Below the pieces are notes generated by a model. It searched no databases. It saw only the letters and a list, made by a program, of their open reading frames with translations, and was not told the origin of the DNA. Positions 1 through 8,802 of a stretch of DNA of 64,000 nucleotides are shown in pieces. A program made the translations under genes and the position numbers. Positions within the stretch are counted from its first letter, which is position 1; each line of letters opens with the position of its first letter. The stretch is from Amazonocrinis nigriterrae CENA67 (GTDB lineage Bacteria > Cyanobacteriota > Cyanobacteriia > Cyanobacteriales > Nostocaceae), in assembly GCF_016056305.1 (NCBI RefSeq), contig NZ_JAECZC010000013.1, forward strand, positions 63,341-127,340, in the 5' to 3' direction.

Positions 1-232
1 TGGCATTATTGGCACATTGGGACACTTTGGCTCTTTGGGGCACTCGTCACACTTAGTTGCTGGCTTGACAGTAGTAGTATTGGTTTTGCTGTCAGCTTTT
101 AGTGCTACACAAATTTCTCCCAGGCGAACTTGGGCTAGACCTTTACACATTAGTGTAAACATTATTTTGTTTGTAGGATTTGCTTGGGTGTCCTTAACTG
201 GTTGGAGTGTAGTACAAAAGTATTTACCTTAA
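1..232 (+). CDS. DUF4079 family membrane protein, C-terminal part (cut by the window edge)
   Basis: The reading frame is open from the first bases and ends at a TAA at 230-232, so only the C-terminal part is present. A TTG at 17 could be read as a start, but the residues before it (GIIGT) continue the same protein. Two hydrophobic segments flank a short loop with PRRTWARPLHI, the pattern I know from cyanobacterial DUF4079 proteins, which are small multi-spanning membrane proteins with conserved histidines (GHFGSLGHSSHL here). Function is unknown. The real start lies upstream of this window. Family call is from recall of the C-terminal pattern. Confidence 0.7.
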   Translation, partial: GIIGTLGHFGSLGHSSHLVAGLTVVVLVLLSAFSATQISPRRTWARPLHISVNIILFVGFAWVSLTGWSVVQKYLP

Positions 233-251
233 TTTAAAATCATGTATTTTT

Positions 252-321
252 CTTGGTGCCTTTGTGTCTTTGTGGTAGAAAAATTGACTTTATTAACCAC
301 CAAGGCACAAAGACACAAAGG
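252..321. repeat. Inverted repeat of the 'GGTGCCTTTGTGTCTTTGTGG' family
   Basis: CCTTTGTGTCTTTGTGG at 259-275 is the near-perfect reverse complement of 305-321 (one mismatch), with an AT-rich spacer. It lies 20 bases beyond the upstream stop codon and could form a long hairpin, possibly acting as a terminator. A related fragment occurs at about 63946-63968, so it is a dispersed family. Confidence 0.65.
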
Positions 322-400
322 TAAAGCCTAGTTTTCAAATATCACGGGTAGAACAAACGGCTATCTTACAATAAATAAAGAAAAGCATTACGATGAAGCC

Positions 401-967
401 GTGACAGCAAACTCAGCCAATACCTCAACTTCTGTTTTTCGCCTGTCTCCGTTAATTCGGATCACTTTATTGAGTCTATATGTGGCACTCACAGTACCAT
501 TACCTTTTTTATCTCAAGTAACGGCTGCACCCGTCCCGCCAGTGTTGTTGTGGATAGGAATTACAATGGGTCTAATTGGCTTGTATGCGGTGTTGACTGA
601 ACGAGTAATTTTAGATGACCAAGGAATTCAGGTAACATATCCTGTTTGGGTTCCTCGTTTCTTTCGTAAAGGTTGGTTTTTGCCTTGGTCGGACATAAAA
701 CAGTTAAAGCCCCGCTCGACTGGTCAAGGAGGGCTAGTTTATTATTTTCTGAGTCAAGATGGAAAAGCTTATTTACTACCAATGCGTGTAGCAGGCTTTG
801 CCCGTCTAGTGCAAATTGTAGAAGCGAAAACGGGCATTGATACCACAGATGTTCGTCCTTTGGCACAGCCGTGGATGTATGCGATTTTGCTATTATTCAC
901 CTTGCTGCTGTTTCTAGTGGATGCCTGGACAATTACCACAGCTCTAGCAACTGGACAATTAACTTAA
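401..967 (+). CDS. Conserved cyanobacterial membrane protein, function unknown
   Basis: 188 residues. A short Ser/Thr-rich N-terminus is followed by two hydrophobic segments (about 20-38 and 47-65), a soluble middle of about 90 residues, and a C-terminal hydrophobic segment (about 156-180). The middle (VILDDQGIQV ... WSDIKQLKPR) reads like a PH-like or YdbT-type beta domain inserted between membrane segments; this is inference. The start is GTG at 401: the ATG at 393 in the same frame runs into TGA after three codons, and that TGA overlaps the GTG. No operon partner is evident. The gene is followed by an 85-bp repeat-filled gap. Confidence 0.6.
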   Translation: MTANSANTSTSVFRLSPLIRITLLSLYVALTVPLPFLSQVTAAPVPPVLLWIGITMGLIGLYAVLTERVILDDQGIQVTYPVWVPRFFRKGWFLPWSDIKQLKPRSTGQGGLVYYFLSQDGKAYLLPMRVAGFARLVQIVEAKTGIDTTDVRPLAQPWMYAILLLFTLLLFLVDAWTITTALATGQLT

Positions 968-969
968 TA

Positions 970-1048
970 TATTAGTTGTCATTAGTTATTCTCCCAATTC
1001 CCCATTCCCAATTCCCCATTCCCAATTCCCAATTCCCCATTCCCAATT
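970..1048. repeat. Short tandem repeats of CCCCATTCCCAATT type
   Basis: The gap is mostly units such as CCCATTCCCAATTCC repeated several times. The same family recurs at about 18340-18446, 32385-32412, 44306-44362 and 56780-56870 in this window. These are degenerate short tandem repeats common in heterocystous cyanobacteria. Confidence 0.75.
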
Positions 1049-1052
1049 AAAC

Positions 1053-1823
1053 TTGGATAATTTTACTTCTAAAGCCCAACTCAGGCTTGAGCAAGTTAAT
1101 CTATTTACAAAGCTGAAGGGCAATCAACAGGGATATCCTATATTGCAGGATATTTCTTTTGAGGTTTTCTCAGGTGAATGTATTGCCATTGTGGGCCCTT
1201 CCGGCGCTGGTAAAACTTCGCTATTACGTCTTATCAACCGCCTGAGTGAACCCACCAATGGCAAAATCTATCTGGAAAATCAGGAGTATCGCCAAATTCC
1301 TGTAATACAGTTACGCCAATTAGTGACACTGGTATTACAAGATTCTAAGCTCCTGGGGATGACAGTACAGCAAGCTTTGGCCTATCCTTTAGTCTTGCGT
1401 GGTTTGCCTAAACAGACAATTCAGCAAAGAGTCAACTATTGGATAGAACAACTGCACATTCCTAGTGATTGGTTGGGACGCACTGATGTACAACTTTCGG
1501 CTGGACAGCGACAATTAGTAGCGATCGCCCGTGCCTTGGTCATCCAACCGAAAATGTTACTATTAGACGAGCCAACCTCTGCCCTTGATATTGGTACAGC
1601 TTCTCATGTGATGCAAGTCTTAACCCAAGTCAGCCAAACTCATCAAACTACAATTTTGATGGCAAATCACCAGCTAGACCTAGCCCAAATGTTTTGCACT
1701 AGGCTGCTACACTTACAACAAGGTCGCCTTTTAGCAGATCAAACAGCTTCTAAGATAGACTGGGCTAAGCTTAAAGATATTCTGATACGCGCAGAAGCTC
1801 AAGCTGCTGAAGAATGGGGTTAA
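1053..1823 (+). CDS. ABC transporter ATP-binding protein (orphan)
   Basis: 256 residues, the normal size for a single ABC ATPase. Walker A GPSGAGKTS is at 48-56, Q-loop Q96, signature LSAGQ at 148-152, Walker B LLLDEP at 169-174 and switch His at 206. The subclass resembles the stand-alone FetA/YbbL-type ATPases that pair with a UPF0014 (FetB) permease, but no permease is adjacent, so substrate and partner are unknown. The start is TTG at 1053, directly after the repeat-filled gap, with no convincing Shine-Dalgarno. The last 31 bases are duplicated downstream (1886-1916). Confidence 0.8.
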   Translation: MDNFTSKAQLRLEQVNLFTKLKGNQQGYPILQDISFEVFSGECIAIVGPSGAGKTSLLRLINRLSEPTNGKIYLENQEYRQIPVIQLRQLVTLVLQDSKLLGMTVQQALAYPLVLRGLPKQTIQQRVNYWIEQLHIPSDWLGRTDVQLSAGQRQLVAIARALVIQPKMLLLDEPTSALDIGTASHVMQVLTQVSQTHQTTILMANHQLDLAQMFCTRLLHLQQGRLLADQTASKIDWAKLKDILIRAEAQAAEEWG

Positions 1824-1970
1824 AAAGTCTAGGTGCTGAGTTGAAAATTCATAACTCATAACTCCTAACTCCTAACTTCTACCCACAGAAGCTCAAGTTG
1901 CTGAAGAATGTGGTTACAAATTACTGAGTTAAAAATTGATAACTCCTAACTCATAACTCCTAACTCTCAA
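1792..1970. repeat. Tandem duplication of the ABC-ATPase 3' end plus AACTCCTAACTCC repeats
   Basis: Bases 1792-1822 (end of the ATPase gene) recur at 1886-1916 with two mismatches, 94 bases downstream. Both copies are followed by 'ctgagtt' and then degenerate AACTCCTAACTCC / AACTCATAACTCC units. It looks like a ~94-bp tandem duplication that captured the gene end and part of the repeat tract. Confidence 0.7.
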
Positions 1971-1972
1971 AT

Positions 1973-2743
1973 CTACAACCTTTGAGTACTAAGTGTGGCA
2001 CGTTGATTGCTGAATCTTTCTTTAGCTAACTTGGTTTGTGACTGCGGAATGTTCGCATTCAAAATTTCCATGTTAAATCGGTATCCCACGTTACGGATAG
2101 TTTGAATCAAACTAGGTTGGCGGGGATCGAGTTCAACTTTTTTTCTTAGCGATAAAACATGAGTATCAATGGTGCGCGGGTTGTCGATAGCGTCAGGCCA
2201 AGCACGACGCAGCAATTCCGACCTTGAAAGAGGCACTCCTCCAGCTTGCGCCAAAACGTACAGTAAACTAAACTCCTGGGGCGTTAAATCGATAAATTCC
2301 CCTTGGAATCGCACACGGCGCTGTACTAAATCGATTTGTAAAGTGCCATAATCTAAATATGCTGGTGCAGTAGGTGTCCGCTTGCGGCGAATCAATGCCT
2401 CTACCCTTGCCAAAAACTCCTGCATCCCAAAAGGTTTACTCAGGTAATCATCTGCGCCCGCCTTTAAGCCTGCGACTATATCGGCTTCATTGGTACGGGC
2501 TGATAGCATTAAGATTAAGGGTTGCTGCTGACGATGCAACCAACGGCAAAACTCAATGCCATCACCATCAGGCAGATCCGCATCTAGAATCACTAGAGTA
2601 GGTTGATGGGCTAGAAATTCTTCTCTAGCTTGATAAATGCTGGCTGCTTGATGGACTCTGTATTCCAGCTGTTGCAAGTGCCAACCTAGCAACGACCTCA
2701 AATGGGGATTCCCCTCAACGATTTCAATACAAACCGAACCCAC
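1973..2743 (-). CDS. nrrA: OmpR-family response regulator, probable NrrA
   Basis: 256 residues. N-terminal receiver domain (about 4-118) with phospho-acceptor Asp54 (VILDADLPDGDG), Ser81 and Lys103 (SKPFG), then an OmpR/PhoB winged helix (about 128-226; LTPQEFSLL, TIDTHVLSLRKKV, GYRF). No histidine kinase is adjacent. I identify it as NrrA, the nitrogen-regulated response regulator that activates glycogen breakdown and heterocyst-related genes in Anabaena, by resemblance and because a perfect NtcA-type promoter precedes it, as reported for nrrA. The start is GTG at 2743 with AAGGGGT about 10 bases upstream. The family call is certain; the NrrA identity is likely. Confidence 0.75.
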   Translation of the reverse strand: MGSVCIEIVEGNPHLRSLLGWHLQQLEYRVHQAASIYQAREEFLAHQPTLVILDADLPDGDGIEFCRWLHRQQQPLILMLSARTNEADIVAGLKAGADDYLSKPFGMQEFLARVEALIRRKRTPTAPAYLDYGTLQIDLVQRRVRFQGEFIDLTPQEFSLLYVLAQAGGVPLSRSELLRRAWPDAIDNPRTIDTHVLSLRKKVELDPRQPSLIQTIRNVGYRFNMEILNANIPQSQTKLAKERFSNQRATLSTQRL

Positions 2744-2775
2744 GGTGGTAAGACCCCTTAGCGTCGATGAATTTC

Positions 2776-2817
2776 AAGGTAACAAGCCCATGCTCAAGGT
2801 TTTGTAGTCTTTGTTAC
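2776..2817 (-). promoter_or_regulatory. NtcA-activated (class II) promoter of the response regulator gene
   Basis: Read on the minus strand, GTAACAAAGACTAC (2817-2804) fits GTA-N8-TAC exactly. It is followed by a 22-base spacer and TACCTT (2781-2776), fitting the TAN3T -10 box at the canonical spacing. This predicts transcription from about 2770 and a leader of roughly 26 bases before the GTG start. The match to the established NtcA promoter architecture is complete; binding itself is inferred. Confidence 0.8.
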
Positions 2818-3315
2818 TTCAATAGCAATTAGCTTTACTTTCCGCAAACAAACAGTGAAAAAAAGTTTAACTTATGCCTTGTGCAAAGCGGAGTTAGTAA
2901 TATTCTTTAATTTATTCTTAAATTTTTGTTAGACTAAATCAAAAGTTCTTTTGGTTAAACATCCAGCCCTAAGAGGATGTGATGTTTCAAGGAACTATCA
3001 TTAGACTAGAGAATCCCTACCATAACCATCTTTCAACTTGATGGCGTCCGGGGATTCCATCATGGCACAATAAAACCTCAACTGCCAATACACTTGAGCA
3101 GTAGGTTAAGGAAATCCTAAGAATAGCTTACTAAATCATCATATTCGCCATTTTCTAGAATAGGATGAAGTTAAGTTGTAGCTGCTGGAGGATGTAGCCC
3201 AAAGGAAATCTAGATATATTTGTCTTTAGTTGATGGCAAAAGACTAGAAGTGATACTTCACATTTGAGCGTGAATCATTTACAATTCTCATTCCAAAGAG
3301 ATTAATACAGCAGTT
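2818..3315. other. Intergenic stretch without a gene
   Basis: Between the divergent nrrA-like and DUF6761 genes. AT-rich. It contains a hairpin TGATGG...CCATCA (3039-3062, 12-base loop) and a smaller one, CATCC...GGATG (about 2960-2979). No ORF, tRNA or tandem repeat seen. It presumably carries the promoter of the downstream gene. Confidence 0.5.
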
Positions 3316-3564
3316 ATGCTCCAAGACACACAAACCATCCGCTATTACCAAAGAATTACCGACGCCTTCGTCGAGTTATGGAATCGCGGTTATCGTACGG
3401 ATGATATGCGGATGTATTTGGATGGATACCTAGCCGCGCTGCGACATGGAAACGCTATTGAACCTTATCTGATTCATCGCCTAGAAGAGGAAGCCAGCCG
3501 CTACTTGTACGATGCATCAAATTTTGCAATGACACAACCACAACCACAACCAGATTACTACTAA
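3316..3564 (+). CDS. DUF6761 family small protein
   Basis: 82 residues, soluble, probably all-helical (YYQRITDAFVELWNRGYR, MRMYLDGYLAALRHG, YLIHRLEEEASRYL). The pattern matches a small conserved cyanobacterial family I know as DUF6761; function is unknown. The C-terminus is a short QPQPQP tail. It is a single-gene unit with a large upstream gap and a strong terminator about 120 bases downstream. The family name is from recall; that it is a real gene is well supported by amino-acid composition and conservation. Confidence 0.7.
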   Translation: MLQDTQTIRYYQRITDAFVELWNRGYRTDDMRMYLDGYLAALRHGNAIEPYLIHRLEEEASRYLYDASNFAMTQPQPQPDYY

Positions 3565-3682
3565 TAGCTTCAAGCAGGCATTCTTAGTAACCATAGCTGA
3601 ACGCAGATGATTATAGCATATCATGTGCTTTGATCAATAGTGCAGTGGTGTAAAATTTTGGTGATATTTTCTTGATAAAAGC

Positions 3683-3731
3683 ATCCCCTCAGATTAGTTT
3701 TGGTTATGCCAATTCCTCTGAGGGGATTTTT
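3683..3731 (+). terminator. Rho-independent terminator after the DUF6761 gene
   Basis: ATCCCCTCAGA (3683-3693) pairs perfectly with TCTGAGGGGAT (3717-3727), followed by TTTT (3728-3731). The loop contains a nested TTGG...CCAA pairing. Confidence 0.8.
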
Positions 3732-4115
3732 AATGATGCTTCACGTCTTCAATTCGTTCAGCAATAGTTCACTGAGATATTGAGTATTTTTACTAAAAGT
3801 TTACCAGCTTGAGGACACATTGAAATTAAGCCGCGATCGCAACTAGAAGGCGATGATCTTAGATAAGTGTTAATCAATGCCTATCAAGTAATAATGATGT
3901 AATTAACTATGGAATTGAGCGGTTTTAAGAAGCATAGTAATAAACAGAATTGATTGCCTCACCCAAAAGCAGTGTTTATAAGCGTTTTAGCTGCCAGTGC
4001 TGCTCAACTTCCTTGCGTAGTCGCAGCTCAAAATTTAGGCGTGGTTTCTAAAATAATTTAGCTCGAATAATTGATGTTAGAGTTTAATTCTCAATAAAAA
4101 CTTTGACATTTTCCG
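3732..4115. other. Intergenic stretch without a gene
   Basis: AT-rich, with one HIP1 site (GCGATCGC at about 3832). No supported ORF or structured RNA seen. It presumably holds the promoter of the glutathione S-transferase gene. Confidence 0.4.
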
Positions 4116-4775
4116 ATGCTTAAGTTTTATCACAACCCAATTTCACCAAATTCCCGTCGGGTCTGGATTACTCTTTTAGAAAAAGAACTCTTGTTTGATC
4201 TGGTAGAAGTCAATTATTTGGATAGTGAACAATTTAAACCAGAGTTTTTAGCGATTAACCCTTTCCACCATATCCCTGCCTTAGTAGATAATGACTTTAA
4301 TATAGTGGAATCTTTAGCAATATTGGATTATTTAGAGGCAAAGTACCCCATACCTGCTATGTTACCTACTGATGCCAAAGATTTGGCAATTGTACGGATG
4401 GTGCAACTGGCAACGGTAAATGAATTAATGCCTGCTACAGTACCATTATCCCCCGTAATGTTCGGCTTACCTGGAGCTGAACCAGAAAAAATTGAGCAGT
4501 CAAAACGGAAAATCTCAGCAGTGTTAAAGTTTTTTGAAGGTCTACTTGATCATCGTCCTTTCTTTGGCAGTGACAGTATAACTCTTGCTGAATCCGTAGC
4601 TGGTAGTATAGTACCCTGGTTGCCCAGGGGCGGCGTTTCTCTGAGTGAATATCCTAAATTGAATGCTTGGTGTGATCGCTTAACAGTACGTCCCGCCTGG
4701 CAAAAAACCCAAACTCCAGAAATCATAGAAGCTATAAAATCTCGCATAGCAGCTAAGATGGCACAGATGCCTTAG
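4116..4775 (+). CDS. Glutathione S-transferase family protein
   Basis: 219 residues, the usual GST length. Thioredoxin-like N-terminal domain (about 1-80) with the start FYHNPISPNSRRVW, the cis-proline region HIPALVDN and the glutathione-contacting ES motif (VESLAILDYLE), then an all-helical C-terminal domain (about 90-215). It should conjugate glutathione to electrophiles or act as a thiol-peroxidase/isomerase; the substrate is not evident. Monocistronic. Subclass cannot be set by eye. Confidence 0.85.
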   Translation: MLKFYHNPISPNSRRVWITLLEKELLFDLVEVNYLDSEQFKPEFLAINPFHHIPALVDNDFNIVESLAILDYLEAKYPIPAMLPTDAKDLAIVRMVQLATVNELMPATVPLSPVMFGLPGAEPEKIEQSKRKISAVLKFFEGLLDHRPFFGSDSITLAESVAGSIVPWLPRGGVSLSEYPKLNAWCDRLTVRPAWQKTQTPEIIEAIKSRIAAKMAQMP

Positions 4776-5022
4776 TTCCAAACACTGCACACTACCTCAA
4801 CTGGGTTGAGAAGTAAAAGCTGCGATCGCAAATTCTAGCCGCGACCTCGCAAGAAAGGTGAACAGTAATGGCTTTTAAAAGCTTTATTCAATATAGATTT
4901 TGAGCGAGTCAAAGAATCCCATTTATTAGTTGTTTCTTACTTTATTTTTTCCTGATCTAAACTTCGGACTTATGCCGCCTTCAATTTGAAGCGATCGCCT
5001 GATATTAATAACAAGTGATTAT

Positions 5023-6027
5023 TTAGACTTGATATGAATCCCAAAGTTGACCTAATGCTGCCAGTTGGTCGCGGTATTCAATGCGAACCACCCAATCTTC
5101 TGGCCATGCAGCCATCCCTAGATAAGCCCCAGCAAAAGCACCAGTTAAACAAGCAATTGAGTCAGAATCGCCAGCTGTGAGTGCCGCCCGACGCAGTGCT
5201 GCCAGTGGTTCTTCTGGAAACAGCAAAAAGCATAAAAGACCTGTTGCTAGGGCTTCTTCTGCTACCCAACCTTCACCCGTAGCTAAACAGGGGTCAGCGT
5301 CACGATTGGGGTTGACTAATGCGGCGTCAAGCCGGTCAAGCACTGCTAGACATTCGTCCCACCCACGGCTAATAAATTCCTCTGGTGTATTGATGTAAGG
5401 ACGTTTCCACAGGGAACCTAGCCAATCTTTGTGATAGACTGAGCGCTGGCTCAAAGCATAGGTGCGGAGTCGAGAAGGTAATCCTTGGGGATCGCCTCCC
5501 TTAGCAAGGTCAGCAATAGCGATCGCGGTTAAATCTGACGCAGCAAGGGCTGTGGGATGGCCGTGAGTTAGTGCAGCTTGGAATTGGGCAATTGCTGCAC
5601 GGTTTGTTTCATCTAATGGCAACAAACCCACAGGCGCAACACGCATATTAGCGCCACAACCCTTGGAGTTGGGCCTAGTTGCTTGCTGCCAAGGCATACC
5701 AGTTTCTAGATTTTCGCAAGCCCGTAAGCAAGTCATACCAGGCGCACGATTGTTGTCTGGGCTACGTAACCACTCAATAAAAGTACGTCGTAGTGCTGCC
5801 TCTAAATTAGCTGTAGACAGCTTTGATGATAAAGTTTCCACCAGTGCTTGCCCCACCGCTAAAGTCATTTGCGTGTCGTCAGTTACAAGTACTGGATTTC
5901 CTATCAGTTCTTGGGGGCCATTTGGCGGAAAACGACGGCGAATTTCGTCAACTGATAAAAATTCAGTGACAGCGCCTAAAGCATCACCAAAAGCAAGCCC
6001 GAATAAACATCCAGAAGCACGACGCAT
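5023..6027 (-). CDS. ADP-ribosylglycohydrolase family protein
   Basis: 334 residues, all-helical DraG/ADP-ribosyl-hydrolase fold. Start GCLFGLAFGDALGA, first metal-binding motif TDDTQM at 49-54 and second GDSDSIA around 286-292, where the paired aspartates bind the two Mg2+ ions. The family removes ADP-ribose from proteins or other acceptors. Nitrogenase-reductase reactivation (DraG) is the best-known role, but no draT or nif gene is nearby, so the target is unknown. ATG start at 6027, with a short AT-rich leader. Single gene, divergent from dnaK. Confidence 0.85.
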   Translation of the reverse strand: MRRASGCLFGLAFGDALGAVTEFLSVDEIRRRFPPNGPQELIGNPVLVTDDTQMTLAVGQALVETLSSKLSTANLEAALRRTFIEWLRSPDNNRAPGMTCLRACENLETGMPWQQATRPNSKGCGANMRVAPVGLLPLDETNRAAIAQFQAALTHGHPTALAASDLTAIAIADLAKGGDPQGLPSRLRTYALSQRSVYHKDWLGSLWKRPYINTPEEFISRGWDECLAVLDRLDAALVNPNRDADPCLATGEGWVAEEALATGLLCFLLFPEEPLAALRRAALTAGDSDSIACLTGAFAGAYLGMAAWPEDWVVRIEYRDQLAALGQLWDSYQV

Positions 6028-6633
6028 AAATAATTAAAAAATTAATAATTATTAATTAAAAATTTAGCTAATTTAATCACAGCCAACACTTAGGCTAGTG
6101 AATTTATGCAAATCCAACTACGTGCAGCATCAACCATGTTTCCCAGTAGGACTGGCATTAGCTGTAAACAAAAATAATACAAATATAACACAAAAGCTCT
6201 GTTAATAAATGTTGGCGATTTAACCGAATTATTTGAGCGATCGCAGGTCTTAGCACCAGGGATACCTCAGTAACTCTATAGTTTGTGACGGCTAAAGACG
6301 GCAAACACCACTTTGACGTTACGGTTCACCCCAATTCCTCAAGGTATTAATTCTCATACATTAGACGAAGTGAAAGTAAATTAATCTATGAACCAACTAA
6401 ACACAATCTTTAAAATCAACCGTCACATGTAAGGTTCGGTAAACCCCCCTTCATGGACTGGCTATATCGAGCTTCAGTATATATATCAGCATAACCTGGA
6501 GTTTAAACCCCAGCAAAGCCGAACCAAAGGTTATTGATGCTGAAATGACTGCCTTCTTCAACCAGTTGGTTCAAAATTTAGTCCTTTATATTCCCATTCG
6601 TTCATTTGTAGTTATACGGAGCCAGCAGCTAAA
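6028..6633. other. Intergenic region upstream of dnaK
   Basis: Separates the ADP-ribosylglycohydrolase gene from dnaK and must contain both promoters. It has one GAGCGATCGC (HIP1) at about 6235 and an AT-rich run TATATATAT near 6477-6487. I looked for a CIRCE element (TTAGCACTC-N9-GAGTGCTAA) and found none, consistent with dnaK here not being HrcA-controlled. Confidence 0.45.
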
Positions 6634-8535
6634 ATGGCAAAAGTAGTTGGAATTGACCTAGGTACGACTAACTCCTGCGTGGCAGTGATGGAAGGTGGTA
6701 AACCCACGGTTATTGCTAATGCGGAAGGTTTTCGCACAACACCATCAGTGGTAGCATTTGCAAAAAATGGCGATCGCCTAGTAGGCCAAATCGCCAAGCG
6801 TCAAGCAGTGATGAACCCGGAAAATACCTTTTACTCAGTCAAACGCTTTATCGGACGGCGCTTTGATGAAGTAACCAAGGAAACTACCGAAGTTTCTTAC
6901 AAAGTGGTAAGCAGCGGCGGTAATGTCAAACTGGACTCTCCAGGCGCAGGTAAGCAATTTGCCCCTGAAGAAATTTCTGCCCAAGTTCTCCGCAAACTAG
7001 TTGAAGACGCTAGTAAATACCTTGGTGAAACCGTAACCCAAGCTGTAATTACCGTTCCCGCATACTTCAACGACTCCCAGCGGCAAGCTACAAAAGACGC
7101 TGGTAAAATCGCAGGTATTGAAGTTCTGCGGATTATCAACGAACCTACCGCGGCTTCTCTGGCATACGGTTTTGACAAGAAGAGTAACGAAACCATCCTC
7201 GTATTTGACTTGGGTGGCGGTACTTTCGACGTATCAGTGTTGGAAGTAGGTGATGGCGTATTTGAAGTGTTAGCAACTTCTGGTGATACCCACCTTGGTG
7301 GTGACGACTTTGATAAGAAGATAGTTGACTACTTAGCCGAACAGTTCAAGAAAGACGAAGGCATTGATTTACGGAAAGATAGACAAGCCTTGCAACGTCT
7401 GACTGAAGCCGCAGAAAAAGCTAAAATTGAGCTTTCTAGCGTTACCCAAGCAGAAATCAACCTACCATTTATCACTGCTACCCAGGATGGGCCCAAGCAC
7501 CTCGATACAACACTGACTCGCGCTAAATTTGAAGAACTTTGTTCTGATTTAATCGACCGTTGCCGTATCCCCGTTGAAAACGCGCTGCGGGATGCCAAGT
7601 TAAGCAAAGGTGATATTGATGAAGTTGTATTAGTTGGTGGTTCTACCCGTATTCCTGCCGTACAACAAGTAGTCAAGAATTTATTGGGTAAAGAACCAAA
7701 CCAAAGCGTTAACCCAGATGAAGTTGTGGCAGTTGGTGCAGCAATTCAAGCGGGTGTATTGGCTGGTGATGTTACAGGTATCTTACTGTTAGACGTATCA
7801 CCGCTGTCTTTGGGTGTAGAAACCTTGGGCGGTGTAATGACCAAAATTATCCCCCGCAACACCACAATTCCTACCAAGAAATCAGAAGTCTTCTCTACCG
7901 CCGTGGATGGACAAACCAACGTGGAAATTCACGTCCTCCAAGGTGAACGGGAATTCGCTAACGATAACAAGAGTTTGGGAACTTTCCGCTTAGATGGCAT
8001 TCCGCCAGCACCACGCGGCGTTCCCCAAATTGAAGTTACTTTCGATATTGACGCTAACGGTATCCTTAACGTTACCGCTAAGGACAAAGGTACTGGTAAA
8101 GAACAGTCCATCAGCATTACTGGTGCTTCCACCTTAGATAAGTCTGACGTTGACCGCATGGTTAGAGAAGCCGAACAAAACGCTTCTGCTGATAAAGAGC
8201 GGCGTGAGAAAATTGAACGTAAGAACCAAGCTGACTCTTTGGCATACCAAGCCGAGAAACAACTGCAAGACTTGGGCGATAAAGTTCCAGAAGCCGACAA
8301 GACTAAGGTCGAAGGTTTGGTGAAAGAACTGCGGGAAGCAGTTGCTAAAGAAGATGATGAGCAAATCAAGAAGCTGACTCCAGAACTACAACAAGCATTG
8401 TTTGCTGTTGGTAGCAACATCTATCAACAAGCTGGTGCTGATGGTTCTGCTGGCCCCGGCCCTCAAGATAGTGGTTCTGCTTCTTCTGGTGGCGGTGATG
8501 ATGTAATTGATGCAGATTTCACTGAGTCAAAATAA
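6634..8535 (+). CDS. dnaK: Molecular chaperone DnaK (Hsp70)
   Basis: 633 residues, full length. Nucleotide-binding domain about 1-380 ([10 protein letters not shown], phosphate-1 loop; [12 protein letters not shown], phosphate-2; [10 protein letters not shown], adenosine loop), linker DVSPLSLG near 390-397, beta substrate-binding domain to about 500, and a helical lid ending in an acidic [12 protein letters not shown] tail. It binds unfolded polypeptides in an ATP cycle with DnaJ and GrpE. The essential cyanobacterial DnaK2 type is the best match, and the Gly/Ser-rich stretch before the conserved tail is normal. dnaJ and grpE are not adjacent. Start ATG 6634 with GGAG about 12 bases upstream. 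Confidence 0.97.
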   Translation: MAKVVGIDLGTTNSCVAVMEGGKPTVIANAEGFRTTPSVVAFAKNGDRLVGQIAKRQAVMNPENTFYSVKRFIGRRFDEVTKETTEVSYKVVSSGGNVKLDSPGAGKQFAPEEISAQVLRKLVEDASKYLGETVTQAVITVPAYFNDSQRQATKDAGKIAGIEVLRIINEPTAASLAYGFDKKSNETILVFDLGGGTFDVSVLEVGDGVFEVLATSGDTHLGGDDFDKKIVDYLAEQFKKDEGIDLRKDRQALQRLTEAAEKAKIELSSVTQAEINLPFITATQDGPKHLDTTLTRAKFEELCSDLIDRCRIPVENALRDAKLSKGDIDEVVLVGGSTRIPAVQQVVKNLLGKEPNQSVNPDEVVAVGAAIQAGVLAGDVTGILLLDVSPLSLGVETLGGVMTKIIPRNTTIPTKKSEVFSTAVDGQTNVEIHVLQGEREFANDNKSLGTFRLDGIPPAPRGVPQIEVTFDIDANGILNVTAKDKGTGKEQSISITGASTLDKSDVDRMVREAEQNASADKERREKIERKNQADSLAYQAEKQLQDLGDKVPEADKTKVEGLVKELREAVAKEDDEQIKKLTPELQQALFAVGSNIYQQAGADGSAGPGPQDSGSASSGGGDDVIDADFTESK

Positions 8536-8582
8536 TTTTACTGATTATTTAGGGATAAGATAATTATCCCTAATTCAGATTA

Positions 8583-8617
8583 CCCATCCAGGTAAGTGCT
8601 TGGATGGGGATTTTTTT
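8583..8617 (+). terminator. Rho-independent terminator of dnaK
   Basis: CCCATCCA (8583-8590) pairs with TGGATGGG (8601-8608), followed by GA and seven T (8611-8617). A second hairpin, AGGGATA...TATCCCT, sits just before it (about 8550-8571) without a T-run. Confidence 0.8.
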
Positions 8618-8802
8618 ACGAACCGCCAAGGCGCAGAGAACGCCAAAAAAGAGAACACTGAGAATTTGTAAAGTGTGCCTCAGTTGCCATGTATTTCAGA
8701 AAATTATACGCCTTAATAAAGGTAGAGTTAGAAGGTAAATACTCTAGTTCCTGACTGTGATCTCCTAGATATTCAGTTAACCAAAACTAAACAGGTGAAT
8801 AT

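Noticed and set aside
6028-6633. CIRCE element before dnaK
   Set aside because: No TTAGCACTC-N9-GAGTGCTAA match present.
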